Source: Candidula unifasciata
Lineage: Eukaryota > Mollusca > Gastropoda > Stylommatophora > Geomitridae
Direction of reading: 5' to 3'
DNA: 64,000 nucleotides
Assembly: GCA_905116865.2 (NCBI GenBank)
Contig: CAJHNH020002001.1
Span: 1,076,119-1,140,118, forward strand
Part shown: positions 1-9,660 of the stretch, one piece after another
How the letters are laid out: each line of letters begins with the position of its first letter
Numbering within the stretch: the first letter of the stretch is position 1
Notes under the pieces: model-generated
The model's database searches: none
What the model saw: only the letters and a program-made list of their open reading frames with translations
Told to the model about the DNA's origin: nothing
Program-made: the position numbers and the translations under genes

Positions 1-86
1 AACCGTTCAGCCAGCCACTCCTCATACAAGCGCTACACTAGCGTAAATATTTTCTCTGTTATATATTCCTGGTTTCCCGTTACCTT

Positions 87-785
87 GCTGAGTGTTGAGT
101 GCTGAGTGTTGAGTGTTGAGTGTTGAGTGTTGAGTGTTGAGTGTTGAGTGTTGAGTGCTGAGTGTTGAGTGCTGAGTGTTGAGTGTTGAGTGTTGAGTGC
201 TGAGTGTTGAGTGCTGAGTGCTGAGTGTTGAGTGTTGAGTGCTGAGTGCTGAGTGCTGAGTATTGAGTGCTGAGTGCTGAGTGTTGAGTGCTGAGTGCTG
301 AGTGTTGAGTGTTGAGTGCTGAGTGCTGAGTGATGAGTGTTGAGTGTTGAGTGTTGAGTGTTGAGTGTTGAGTGCTGAGTGCTGAGTGTTGAGTGTTAAG
401 TGCTGAGTGCTGAGTGTTGAGTGCTGAGTGCTGAGTGTTGAGTGCTGAGTGCTGAGTGTTGAGTGCTGAGTGCTGAGTGTTGAGTGTTGAGTGCTGAGTG
501 TTGAGTGCTGAGTGCTGAGTGTTGAGTGTTGAGTGCTGAGTGCTGAGTGTTGAGTGTTGAGTGCTGAGTGTTGAGTGTTGAGTGCTGAGTGTTGAGTGCT
601 GAGTGTTGAGTGTTGAGTGCTGAGTGTTGAGTGTTGAGTGCTGAGTGTTGAGTGCTGAGTGTTGAGTGCTGAGTGTTGAGTGCTGAGTGTTGATTGTTGA
701 GTGCTGAGTGTTGAGTGTTGAGTGCTGAGTGTTGAGTGCTGAGTGTTGAGTGTTGAGTGCTGAGTGTTGAGTGTTGAGTGCTGAG
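87..785. repeat. 7-bp minisatellite (GAGTGTT/GAGTGCT), about 100 copies
   Basis: The run of 699 bp keeps a strict 7-bp period. Almost all variation is T or C at one position, in an irregular binary order; rare variants are GTATTGA, GTGATGA, GTGTTAA and a GATTGTT. Reading the minus strand, the unit has no stop in any frame, so it produces long but meaningless ORFs of LNTQHSA type. It abuts the 3' end of a minus-strand LINE at 786. Confidence 0.97.
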
Positions 786-1155
786 CTTAGAACTGCCATC
801 ACAGCACTCGGGACATTCCCATTCCGTCCTCAACTTCAACAGTCAAAGAAGAGTTCCATTTCTTCTATTTCCAATGGTGCTTGTAGCAGTCTTGTCTTTC
901 CTCTGAGTGAAGAGTGTCAACTAGATCCCCTGGTCCTCCTAGTCGTACTATTCTCTCCAGATCAAAATGCTCCTTTCCTGCCTTCACACTATTCACATAT
1001 TCCCAGAGGCATTTGCTCTGTTCCTGCCTTCACACTGTTCAAGTATTCCCAAGAGACCTTTGCTCTATTCCTGCCTCCACACTGTTCACATATTCTCAAG
1101 AGACCTTTGCTCTATTCCTGCCTCCACACTGTAAACATATTCCCAAGAGGCTTTT
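786..1155 (-). mobile_element. RNase H-bearing LINE, 3' end (part 1 of a copy split by an LTR)
   Basis: Minus-strand reading gives the C-terminal end of the LINE ORF2, ending in the family motif W-E-C-P-E-C-C-D next to the 7-bp array. It is frameshifted. From 968 the LINE segment has expanded into a tandem array. It continues at 1975 after the LTR insertion. Confidence 0.7.
968..1155. repeat. 47-bp tandem repeat derived from LINE sequence, block 1 (~4 copies)
   Basis: Units contain TTTGCTCTATTCC, TGCCTCCACACTG, TTCACATATTCCC and AAGAGACC. The same stretch occurs once in other copies of the LINE (for example near 4175-4205), so the array is an internal LINE expansion. Confidence 0.85.
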
Positions 1156-1974
1156 TGTCAGAGGCCAGTTCGGCTATGGGAAGCACAACAGATGATAGTG
1201 AATCATCACGTTTGTACGAGCTGACCTTCAGTACAACTCAGTATGAGAGCGGACAGCTTGACCACGCAATAAACTGGGTCCAGTTAACAGGCCAGGTCGA
1301 GTTCACTCAGCTGACACGGATTGCTGCGTGTCAAGCCATGAACTCAGGGGGAAATACAAAAGGCTTTGTCCGAGCTGGTTTGAGGGAAGTCGTATGCTGA
1401 GACAGGAGACAAGACGGACGCATTCTGACTAGGTAACGTTAGGATTTAGTGACGGTTAGTTGTAATAGGGTATTTGTATTTCGTATTGATGATAGGCTGT
1501 GTTTCTATTTAATGTTTCGACTAGATAGTATAGAGTTAAGGTTCTTTGTGTAGTAGACATTCCATGCAGTATTTGTTTGAGCAGTTAATCAAGGTGACGC
1601 GCATTGTAATGGCGATAACACTGCCCGGTCACGCTTAGGCCATACACCTTATGTGTATCGCTGAGTCCCGTTTGGCAATAGACGGCGGATTAATTAGCAC
1701 AAAAAAACTAGCAGCTAAGAATCGTGTTCCTGATAGATCAATGGGAACTGGCCTGGGTTGATTAGTGAGTGTAAAGCTGTCATCGCCAGGCAGTTTCGGA
1801 TGGGAACTGCTTATCTCAGTTGAAGTGTTTAACGTCTTGTTGTTCATTGTCCATTAAAGATTATGTTTGTAGTCAGCAGGAGTGTTGTCTTAAGTATGTC
1901 TGGGTAGTTAAGTCTGTCAGCTGGCCTACCTAGCGAGCCATATTAATTAAATAGAGTAAATTAGGTCCCTGACA
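1156..1974. mobile_element. solo LTR, 819 bp, inside the 47-bp array
   Basis: It begins TGTCAGAGG and ends TCCCTGACA, with TG...CA ends forming a short inverted repeat (TGTCAG/CTGACA). The 5 bp CTTTT occur directly on both sides (1151-1155 and 1975-1979), a target-site duplication of the length usual for Gypsy and Bel/Pao elements. It has no coding potential. Removing it restores the tandem-repeat period. No second copy of the LTR was seen in the window. Confidence 0.85.
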
Positions 1975-2345
1975 CTTTTGCTCTGTTCCTGCCTTCACAA
2001 TGTTCACATATTCCCAAGGGGCCTTTGCTCTATTCCTGCCATCACACTGTTCACATTCCCAAGGGGCCTTTGCTCTGTTCCTGCCTTCACAATGTTCACA
2101 TATTCCCAAGGGGCCTTTGCTCTATTCCTGCCATCACACTGTTCATATTCCCAAGGGGCCTTTGCTCTGTTCCTGCCTTCACAATGTTCACATATTCCCA
2201 AGGGGCCTTTGCTCTATTCCTGCCATCACACTGTTCATATTCCCAAGAGACATTTGCTCTGTTCCTGCCTTGACACTGTTCACATATTCCTAAGGGGCTT
2301 TTGCTCTGTTCCTGCCTCCACACTGCTCACATATTCCCAAAGGGC
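1975..2345. repeat. 47-bp tandem repeat, block 2, with ~92-bp dimeric order
   Basis: About eight units. Two alternating types (one with CTTCACAATG and TTCACATATTCCC, one with ATCACACTG and a shorter spacer) give a 91-92-bp higher-order period, shown by ATCACACTG recurring at 2041, 2133 and 2225. It is continuous with block 1 before the LTR insertion. Confidence 0.85.
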
Positions 2346-2410
2346 CTTGGTCACATCTAGCTTGTCACGCATACATTCACGACCCACTGGTGCAATTCTA
2401 GGTGTTGACA
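2330..2410 (-). mobile_element. RNase H-bearing LINE, part 2 of the split copy
   Basis: After the array the LINE resumes (CTAGCTTGTCA and the following C-C-A-C-T-G-G-T-G-C stretch match the other minus-strand copies). From about 2400 to 2700 no known element was recognised; it contains two short similar repeats around TTTTCAGT/CAGTTTGTGTTG. Confidence 0.6.
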
Positions 2411-2711
2411 CTGATAGTTTAGAAGCTCTATGGTCTTGTCTATTACACTCTCTATTCACAGTTTGTGTTGCATTCAGCACTCTATTTAAAAAAGACTTTG
2501 TTCAAAACATTCAGTTGTATTTGTGCGCTGCTTTTTCTACTCTCTCACTGAGCTTTTCAGTCCCAGTTTGTGTTGTATTCTAGCAATGCACTGGTGCAAC
2601 CTGTGGCCCTGGGCTAGTAGGGATTGTTGCTGAACATCTGTTGGACTTCTTGTGTTAGAATCACTTCAAGATATTGAAAAGAAAATTTATATAATGAAAT
2701 AAACTATCATC

Positions 2712-3025
2712 AGCTGGTTGGTTCTGCCCCGCTTGGTGGTGAACTGATGTATGACAAGCTGGATGCTGTGAGGACCCTTTGAGAGCCAGTGAACAGTGCA
2801 GAGGAACAGATAGATCATTACAGTCTGAGGAGAATGGCTCTGTGAGGAGTTACAAGAGGATCTGGCCGACACTCGATACTCAGGGAAAAAGCTAGATGGA
2901 TATACAATCAGACAGTTATTGGTACTATCGGAATTTTAACTCTTCGCTTGCTGCTGAAGAGGGGGATGGAGTGCTTATGGGGGTGTCCAGAGTGCTGTGA
3001 TGTCGATTCTTAATTCAACATTCAA
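2712..3025 (+). mobile_element. RNase H-bearing LINE, 3' end fragment
   Basis: It resembles other copies over the last ~300 bp of ORF2, including GGTTCTGCCCC-G-CTTGGTGGTGAA and the terminal CCAGAGTGCTGTGATGTCGA, then a short TTCAACA-rich tail. It has frameshifts and stops. Confidence 0.8.
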
Positions 3026-3600
3026 CATATAAACTATCATCATCTTTATTAATTTTTTTTTTAAATTAAAGATTGGCTATACTCAGTGTTTAAAATCCTT
3101 TATTCTGCATCTTTACAGTGCATTTCTTCTTCCAGTCTATAACTATATGTTCCCTATTGATACACATCATCATTTTGTGTTCCAATCTTCCCTGCAATGC
3201 AATACGTATCCTCTTTATGTTTTTGTTGAAACACAAGGCATTTAAAAGTGGTCTCCACTGTTGTTAGTCTTCTGCTTTTCTGTGCATGGTATTCATGTCA
3301 TTTCACACTCCATTTCTGTCTACTATCCTTTTCCAAATTTTCTTAGGGCATTCAAATTTACTTTTCCATCTGTCATCCCTTCGAGAGCTGTCCTTACTAA
3401 AGGGTCATGAGGCATTCTGCTTTCCAAACCATCTCCATCTTCTTTATTTGATAAAATTGTCTGTATATGTAAATTAACATTTACATTATAAAAGATTGGC
3501 TACTGTACCAGCTTAAAATAATACAGCAATGCAGACATGGTTCAGTGAGATTGTGAGAAACTGTGGACACTAAGGCATAACAGAGACATAATGTTATGAA
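3026..3600. other. intergenic, no gene recognised
   Basis: AT-rich sequence past the end of LINE copy 2. Short ORFs show no family likeness. Nothing further is supported. Confidence 0.5.
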
Positions 3601-3614
3601 TTAGCGATGCTATA

Positions 3615-3815
3615 ATTTCTCTTGTGACCACTAGAAGGATCTGTGGAAAAAGAGACAGAGGAAGACAGCATGTAAGGATTCTTGACAGCTTTTATCATGG
3701 TGTGAAGGGGTGTCAATACACGAACTAATACATGCAGTTCCAGATCGCAGATTGTGGAAAGGCATGATCGCCCATGCCAGTCGGCAAGGCACTTGATGAT
3801 GATGATATTTTTTTA
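3615..3815 (+). mobile_element. 3' end of an endonuclease/RT LINE with a (TGA)n tail
   Basis: It ends in a degenerate reading like RSQIVERHDRPCQSARH, comparable with the DRxLWKAMIAxAxxQGT C-terminus common to these RTs, then GGCACTTGATGATGATG. The same end recurs at 23.7 kb and 54.0 kb (reverse) and, weaker, at 60.37 kb. Confidence 0.6.
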
Positions 3816-3971
3816 TAAAAGGGAGCTGCCAAAGCAAGTAATTTTTGAGCTAGAGCTTACAAAAATTGATAGTCGAGACAGGGACAGACACATTATCGTG
3901 TTAAAAACATCAAGAACTAGAGCCTTGTATCTCCCTTCATACCCAAAGTGTTTAATGTTGAATTTGAATTA

Positions 3972-4510
3972 AGTGTTGACATCATAGCACTCGGGTCATT
4001 CCCATTAGTGCTCTGTCCACATCTTCAGCAGCAAGCCAAGAGTCCCAATTCTGATGGCACCAGTAACTGTCTGATTGTATGTCCATCTCACCTTTCCCTT
4101 GAGGGTTGAGCGTCGGCCAGATCCCTTGGTAAATCCTCACAGCGCCATTCTCCTCAGACTTTAATGATCTATTTGTGTCTCTACACTATTCACTCTCTAC
4201 CAAAGGGCCCTTACAACATCTAATTTTTCATATATCAGTTCACCACCAAGTGGTGCAAAACCTTCCAGCCTATCTACCTACTCATTTCTCAACACACCCG
4301 CGTAACCTGGAGAAAGTATCCAAGGATGCTAATTACCCAGGACCTCTGAAGTGATGCTTGCCACTATGCAGAGAGCACGCCTGTCTCCACCTTTCCGAAC
4401 ATGTTCTTGAGTCAGTTACAATCACTGCATGAATGTACAGCTGATTCTCAAGCCAGCAGAAGGCAGCAGTGACTGCCTCCACCTCCATTCTCAAACTAGG
4501 TATACCCAGT
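3972..4510 (-). mobile_element. RNase H-bearing LINE, C-terminal half of RNase H to 3' end
   Basis: Minus-strand fragments such as IPSLRMEVEAVTAAFCWLEN and HAVIVTDS hold the second and third acidic sites of an RNase H fold (the E of MEVEA and the D of VTDS). The rest to the 3' end is frameshifted. Confidence 0.8.
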
Positions 4511-4773
4511 GTTAAAAGATGAAGTGAAAAAGAAAAATTATTCAGGTCAAAAGAGATGTTGTCAGACATAAAAACACAGAACTGGTCTTATCAGCCGCCT
4601 GACCCTGTGAGACATACTAAATATAAGATCCAAGCACTTATGTACTTGCCTGGTGTGCAGTGAGGATAATCTGTTGATTAACTAATTAAAAAGATATATT
4701 CAATTTTTGATAGAAAACCCAAAGAAATAGTGAAAATCATAACTTATTTCTTAACATAGCAAAAACAAAGATA

Positions 4774-5427
4774 ATGCATACAAACAAAACTGCCATGGAG
4801 AAGGAAATATATGTTAATGAGGAAAGATTGGAAGTGGTGGAAAATTTCGAATATCTTGGGTCACTGGTTACCAACAATGGTGACACAATGAAAGAAATTA
4901 AACGGCGACTATCAATTGCTCTTCAAAGACTAAAACAACTGAATAAATTATGGAATTGTACAGATAGAATTACAAAGGTCAGATTTTTAAGAGCATGCAT
5001 CTTTCCCATTGCAACATACGCCTGTGAGACCTGGACACTTACTAAACAAGCGGAACAGCGCATAAATGCATTTGAATATAAATGTTACAGACAGGTTCTA
5101 AGAATATCTTGGGTAAAGAAAAGAACAAATGCATCCATACTTCAAGAGCTGAATACTGAAGAGGGATGGCTAGTAAAGACAATAAAACAAAGAAAATTGA
5201 AATATTTTGGTCACTTGAAACGTCATGGAAGTCTAGAGAGAACAATAATGGAGGGGTATATGCCTGGGAAGAGAGGAAGAGGAAGGCCAAGGAGAAGATG
5301 GGTGCAGGATGTGGCAGATGATCTCCAGATGGGTGTATCAGACGCAGGACATCTTGCTCAGGATAGGAAGGTTTTCCGGAGGGTTGTTATGGCAGCGAGG
5401 TTCCGCGAGGGACATGCTACTGAATGA
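4774..5427 (+). pseudogene. C-terminus of an endonuclease/reverse-transcriptase LINE
   Basis: A 217-residue open frame reads FEYLGSLVTNNGDTMKEIKR, then TYACETWTLTKQAEQRINAF, KYFGHLKRHG and GKRGRGRPRRRWVQD. This is the thumb and C-terminal region of a non-LTR reverse transcriptase. The palm with its YADD box is missing, so it is a 5'-truncated copy. It ends in HATE-stop followed by GAATGAATGAT. It sits in the intron after BK exon 8, on the opposite strand. A longer intact frame than most neighbours suggests a young insertion. Confidence 0.85.
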
Positions 5428-5478
5428 ATGATAGAAAACCCAAATATTACACTTAATTGTTTTTAAACGCCAACTTAC

Positions 5479-5589
5479 TTATGAATAAATACAATTTCAA
5501 CATCAACATCTTCTCTGTCTTCATGTAGAAAATCTTTCAAGAAGTTGGACACAGAGTAAAATGTGATATGTCCACAAACAACCACATGC
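5479..5589 (-). CDS. slo: BK channel coding exon 8: start of the RCK1 domain
   Basis: It has 111 bp. After the split Arg it reads [20 protein letters not shown] and then [16 protein letters not shown]. This is the first beta strand and following helix of RCK1, nearly the same as BK [36 protein letters not shown]. It ends two bases into a Lys/Asn codon at GTAAGT. No continuation exon (PxLELExLFKRHF type) was found further left, so the rest of both RCK domains is outside the window. Confidence 0.93.
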
Positions 5590-5649
5590 CTGTAGAAGAT
5601 ACAATATAAGAAACATACTAGCCATCTTTATGGGCCTTATTATGTAGGT

Positions 5650-6120
5650 AAGTTTGCTTAACCCTTCTCGTCCTGAGACGCACAAATCCTGTGTTTCCTG
5701 CCTGGGCCACATCCCTGTAAATGTCCCTTTCCTGGCTTGCTATATGTGGAGGCTTGTTTATGAGGTGCCCTGTAAATAGCACTGCTTCAGTTTTGTTTTG
5801 CTTTTTGACAATTTTTTAGTATAGCTAAAAATAGCATGTAGGTGGGGGTTTCCTTGTGCGGAAATGTATTTTGATTATAGACTTGCACCACTGTTCAAAA
5901 GCCAATGGAACAGTCCACAGAGTGCTGTAGAATCAAACTCAGGTAAGCAGAGAATTGTGAAATAATGGTTTAGAAACTACGATAAGGAAAGGCATGGTCC
6001 CTGGAAGGTAAGGTACAGGCTGTCCAACACAAGAATGGATGCATTTGTAAATGATATCCTAGGCCTCAAAATGTGTGACTCACGGTCTCTGATACATAAT
6101 CCTGCTTTCAGACTGTGGCG
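5650..6120. other. intron sequence, nothing recognised
   Basis: This is within the BK intron between exons 7 and 8. No repeat family or gene was recognised. Confidence 0.5.
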
Positions 6121-6124
6121 AGGG

Positions 6125-6430
6125 TCTTCCTTTTCTTCTTCGCACTCACCACCTATAACCTAAGCTCTGGTTGTTCGTCCACTTCTGTACTTTGGTCTTG
6201 TTCCAGAACTTGAGTTTTGTGTGTGCATCCACTTTACACATCATGCTTATTTGTATGCAGACTGTTGGTTCTTGCCTCTCAGGCAGATGCACTCTAACTT
6301 CAAAGAAAATACCCCTCATAAGTCAACTTTACAAAATGTTTTTAGGATGCAGTGGGTCTATCCCCCCCCCCCTCTCCTCCCCCACACCAAATGGGGGCCT
6401 GAAACCCATACAGAAGTTGAGAGAGCATTG
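6125..6430 (-). repeat. SINE A copy
   Basis: A dispersed ~300-bp element with recognisable blocks GACCAAAGT-C-AGAAGTGG, GCATACAAATAAG, GTGGATGCACAC and GCCTGAGAGGCAAG on the minus strand. Other copies are at 8048, 13000, 15745, 26770, 27830, 34447, 39030 and 39775. A C-rich tract at 6362-6372 has grown inside it. Confidence 0.75.
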
Positions 6431-6439
6431 CTCTGCAAA

Positions 6440-7100
6440 GACTACAAGATGATGATGTATTCTGTGTTTTTCTTTTACTTTTTACTGCTGCCTACACAAT
6501 GGGTCAAGAATTTGGGTATTGTTTTTATGCTTGCTATCAACCACAATGTACTTTTATCTATCACGTATAACTAAATGTTGGCATTAGAACACTGTAAGTG
6601 TGCAAGGTAATAATGAAAATGACATTAAAACTAACTGAAAAGACAATAAATATTATTTAATCATAGAAAGAAAAAAGTGAAGGAAAAACTAGATTATCCG
6701 TACAACAAACAGAAAATTACAAAAGAAATTTAAAAAACAATTGTAATCAAGATATTACTTGAAAATACTTTTCAATGAATTAATGAATTAGTTGGTAAAC
6801 ACTTGACTTCCCTCTATGCAGGACTTTCCCATGTGTGCTTCATGCCCTTCCTCAGTAGCCAATGATGAGCAGCCAAACTGATGGTGCTAGAAGCATCTGG
6901 CTATAAACTTGCCTATACTTTATTAAGTTGAATATCATCTAGACTTCTGCTACCTCTGACTGAGTCCGGCATGAATGTTCCATCTGTTTTGTTGCCATTG
7001 AAAACTACTACTAATACTACAAACCAATGAAATCTCTTGCGTTTTATTTTAGTTAGCTGTATGATAAACTGACGGGGAAAATTTAAAAGATATTAGAACG
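6440..7100. other. BK intron, AT-rich, nothing recognised
   Basis: No gene, RNA or repeat family recognised between the SINE A copy and BK exon 7. Confidence 0.5.
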
Positions 7101-7114
7101 TTTTCAGAATTTAC

Positions 7115-7206
7115 CTTTTGCCTCTTTTCTTTTTGTAAGTACCTCCATACTTTGATCTGTTTTCCAAAAACTCAGCAATTTCAGGCACAAAACTAGCAAA
7201 AAATCC
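7115..7206 (-). CDS. slo: BK channel coding exon 7: end of S6 and the S6-RCK1 linker
   Basis: It has 92 bp reading [20 protein letters not shown] and then [10 protein letters not shown]. This aligns with BK [23 protein letters not shown] and the basic linker to the gating ring, with no length change in S6. The two glutamates of the inner-mouth ring (PEIxE) are kept. The acceptor is ATTTCAG; the donor GTAAAT splits an arginine codon after two bases, which the next exon completes. Confidence 0.92.
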
Positions 7207-7639
7207 CTGAAATATTGCAAGTTAAATTAAGAGCATATGTTTACAAAGAAGTAAATGGAATCAAATGTGTAGAACATCTTTAAAGAGATGAATGAGATTT
7301 CTGCAAACTTTTAATTTGTCACCTTTTACTATATTCTGGTTGGGTGGGGGAGGAAGTGGAGGGAGAGGGTTGCGGAGGTCACAGTGGACAGAAATAGACA
7401 AAAAGAAGTAATAATATGTAAATATTGTTCATAATTTCTTTGACATTCCCAGAGATTTATCAGCAAACTGTTGTGGTGTGACATGTCAGATTTTCAAATT
7501 TTCTAGGTAACAACAAACAAGATTTGGTGGCAAGCTTTCTCTCTCACACATCAACTTTTATTCCGAGACATTCCCATAAAATTACAAAAATTGTGTACCC
7601 TAAGCAATTTTATTTGACAGTACCAAACATTATTTTTTT

Positions 7640-7915
7640 TAATGGAAAAGACCCTTTTTCATGCATTCATGTGTACTGGGTATCAAAGGCTAGATGTATA
7701 TTTTATAGACCAATTGGTACCCGGTGGGTGATGCTATAATGCCAGCTGCCTTTACTTCCCAGGACTTTACTTTGTACTTATTTCAGGTTATGTTGACCTG
7801 TAGCTAAGGTCATTTAAAAAAAAAAAAAGTCTGGCACTGCTAGGACCCGAAAACATGACCTTTGAATCCACAGCCAAGTGTCTCACCACTACACCATAGA
7901 GGCTCTCTTTATTAG
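7640..7915 (-). repeat. SINE B copy, tRNA-derived
   Basis: The minus-strand head resembles a tRNA: box A-like GGTGTAGTGGTGAGACACT and box B-like GGATTCAAAGG. The body follows with GGGAAGTAAAGGCAGCTGGC and CCAATTGGTCTATAAAAT. Several bases break tRNA pairing, so it is not a tRNA gene. Confidence 0.7.
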
Positions 7916-7954
7916 ACTGTGTTGAAACTTTCTGGTCAATTGAGATGAGTTAAC

Positions 7955-8047
7955 AACCATCATCACAGCACTTGGGACATTTCTTTTATCCCTCTGTCTC
8001 CATCTTCAGCAGCCGGTAAATAGGTCCATTTCTGATGGCTCCAGTAG
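7955..8047 (-). mobile_element. RNase H-bearing LINE, 3' end, part 1 (split by SINE A)
   Basis: It carries the family 3' end (CATCATCACAGCACTTGGG on the plus strand) and continues at 8343. Confidence 0.75.
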
Positions 8048-8342
8048 CATTCTTCTTCTTCTTTGTGTTCACTACCTGTAAACATTGGCGTGGAAAGTTC
8101 TGATTGTTCAACCACTTCTGGGCTTTAGTCTTGTTTCAGAACTTAGGGTTTTGTGTGCCTATATCTTACACATCTGGCTTACTTGTATGCAGACTGCTGG
8201 TTCCTCACCTCTCAGGCAGTTTGCACTCCAACTTTAAAAGAGACGCTTAAACTAGTCACCATTTATTACAGGCTTGTGAGAAAGGCAGTAAACCTGCTTC
8301 TTTTCCCTCCAAAATGGGTCCCTGGAACCTATACAGGGAGGA
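8048..8342 (-). repeat. SINE A copy inserted in a LINE, with target duplication
   Basis: A complete 295-bp copy with a (GAA)n tail at the 8048 side. AGTAG occurs directly at both edges (8043-8047 and 8343-8347), and joining the flanks restores the LINE sequence CAGTAG...GTCTGATTATAT. This defines both ends of SINE A. Confidence 0.8.
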
Positions 8343-8600
8343 AGTAGTGGTCTGATTATATATTCATCCAACCCCTGAGCTCTGTGTGTTGGCCAGATCC
8401 CTTGGTCACCCCTGCTGCACTATTCTCTTCAAACTGTGATGATCTGTTTGTGCCTCCATACTGTTAACTCACTCCCAAATATCATCAGCAACATCTAACT
8501 TTTCATACATCAGTTCACCACTAAGTGATGTAGAACCAGTCAGTCTATCTACCTTTTCATTTCCCAACACATGCCCTGTTCAGAAAAAAACTAACAGTCT
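8343..8600 (-). mobile_element. RNase H-bearing LINE, part 2
   Basis: Continuation of the copy broken by SINE A: GGCCAGATCCCTTGGTCACC and the CATACATCAGTTCACCACTA stretch match the other copies. Reading frame is lost. Confidence 0.75.
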
Positions 8601-8967
8601 CTGCCAGGGATTGATCTCATACCCAGTCTTGGCAGGCTAGCCCACTAACAAGTTCTTCTTCTTCTTCTGCTCTTTATCCTCAAATGACAAATTGACCCTC
8701 AGCCAACACCATATGGTTAACGCCAAGTTATTCTATCTTTTGCTATCACATGCAGCTCACCCCTTGTTCTCCCTTTCTTTATAACTTCACTCTTTATCTT
8801 CTTTCCCAATGTATTTTTGGCCTGCATCTTTTTCTAAACATCTGTGGGTTCAAGTGTAAAGTCCTTTTAGTTTTCTCCTGTTTTTTTTAAACATGTTTCC
8901 CATCTACATAACCGCCAAAAGTATGAGTAAAAGACTCATTCCACACATTTAGGTTATTTGGAATTTA

Positions 8968-9185
8968 AGACTAGGTCTATATTTTACAGACCAATCAGCA
9001 CTAAGCTCTATATTTTACAGACCAATCAGCACTAAGCTCTATATTTTACAGACCAATCAGTACTAAGCAGGTAATGTGGTCAGCATCATGTCAGCCATCT
9101 TTACTTCTCAGGAATTCCCCTGGTAGCCACTCAAGGCTAGAGTGACCTGGCAACAAAGGTCATGTCTGAAAAAAGTCCAGCTCTG
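8968..9185 (-). repeat. SINE B body with a 31-bp triplication
   Basis: It has the SINE B body in the same orientation as 7640-7915. The end block (ATTTTACAGACCAATCAGCA) is repeated three times at 31-bp spacing (8981, 9012, 9043). Confidence 0.7.
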
Positions 9186-9267
9186 TTTGGATTAAAATAA
9201 CTAACTACAATGCCTTAATAAAATGATCCTTAAACAGTAAATTAATGAAGCATACACAACAACTTAC

Positions 9268-9438
9268 AATGAATATCATAATGAAGATAACAACAAACAT
9301 TTTGCCCAGCACAGTTGTAGCATTGATGTCTCCAAAGCCCACTGTCGACATGGTAACCATGAGAAAATAAAGACACTCCCAGTAGGTCAGGTGATGGCTG
9401 TTTGTAAAGCCATAGAAAGGGTCGCCTGAGTTTTCCAG
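9268..9438 (-). CDS. slo: BK channel coding exon 6: turret, pore helix, selectivity filter and first half of S6
   Basis: It has 57 codons. It starts LENSGDPF, the BK post-S5 signature, then [18 protein letters not shown] and the filter. The filter is TVGFGD, whereas nearly all BK channels have TVGYGD. After the conserved TVLGK turn, S6 reads [11 protein letters not shown] and splices in phase 0 at GTAAGT to the next exon. The two glycines that act as a hinge in BK S6 align with Ile-Phe. The exon lies about 220 bp from the end of the 70-copy 20-bp repeat, which is in the preceding intron. Confidence 0.95.
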
Positions 9439-9660
9439 CTGTAGCAACATGAAGAGGATAAAATGTTATTGTGGGGAACTCATTTTCTGTAGTTAATATG
9501 AAAAGGAAAAGTGAAAATGAGTTATGGGATTGTATTTTCTTCATCGTATTTTCTTTATAAGGTAAGGTAGTCCCAAAATAGATATTGTTCTGGTAATTGA
9601 AAAAAAAAGTTGGGCTTTAAGATATTCAGAATTTAGCAAATATGGACAGGCAGCACTAAG

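Noticed and set aside
80..839. Long minus-strand ORFs rich in LNTQHSA/LSTQHST
   Set aside because: They are translations of a 7-bp repeat that has no stop in any frame on that strand; no gene is supported.
1978..2583. ORFs up to 201 aa on both strands
   Set aside because: They come from the LINE-derived 47-bp array; the same words appear in several frames.
5521..5712. 63-aa minus-strand ORF starting MWPRQETQ
   Set aside because: It overlaps BK exon 8 in a different frame; the splice-consistent frame is the one with CGHIT.
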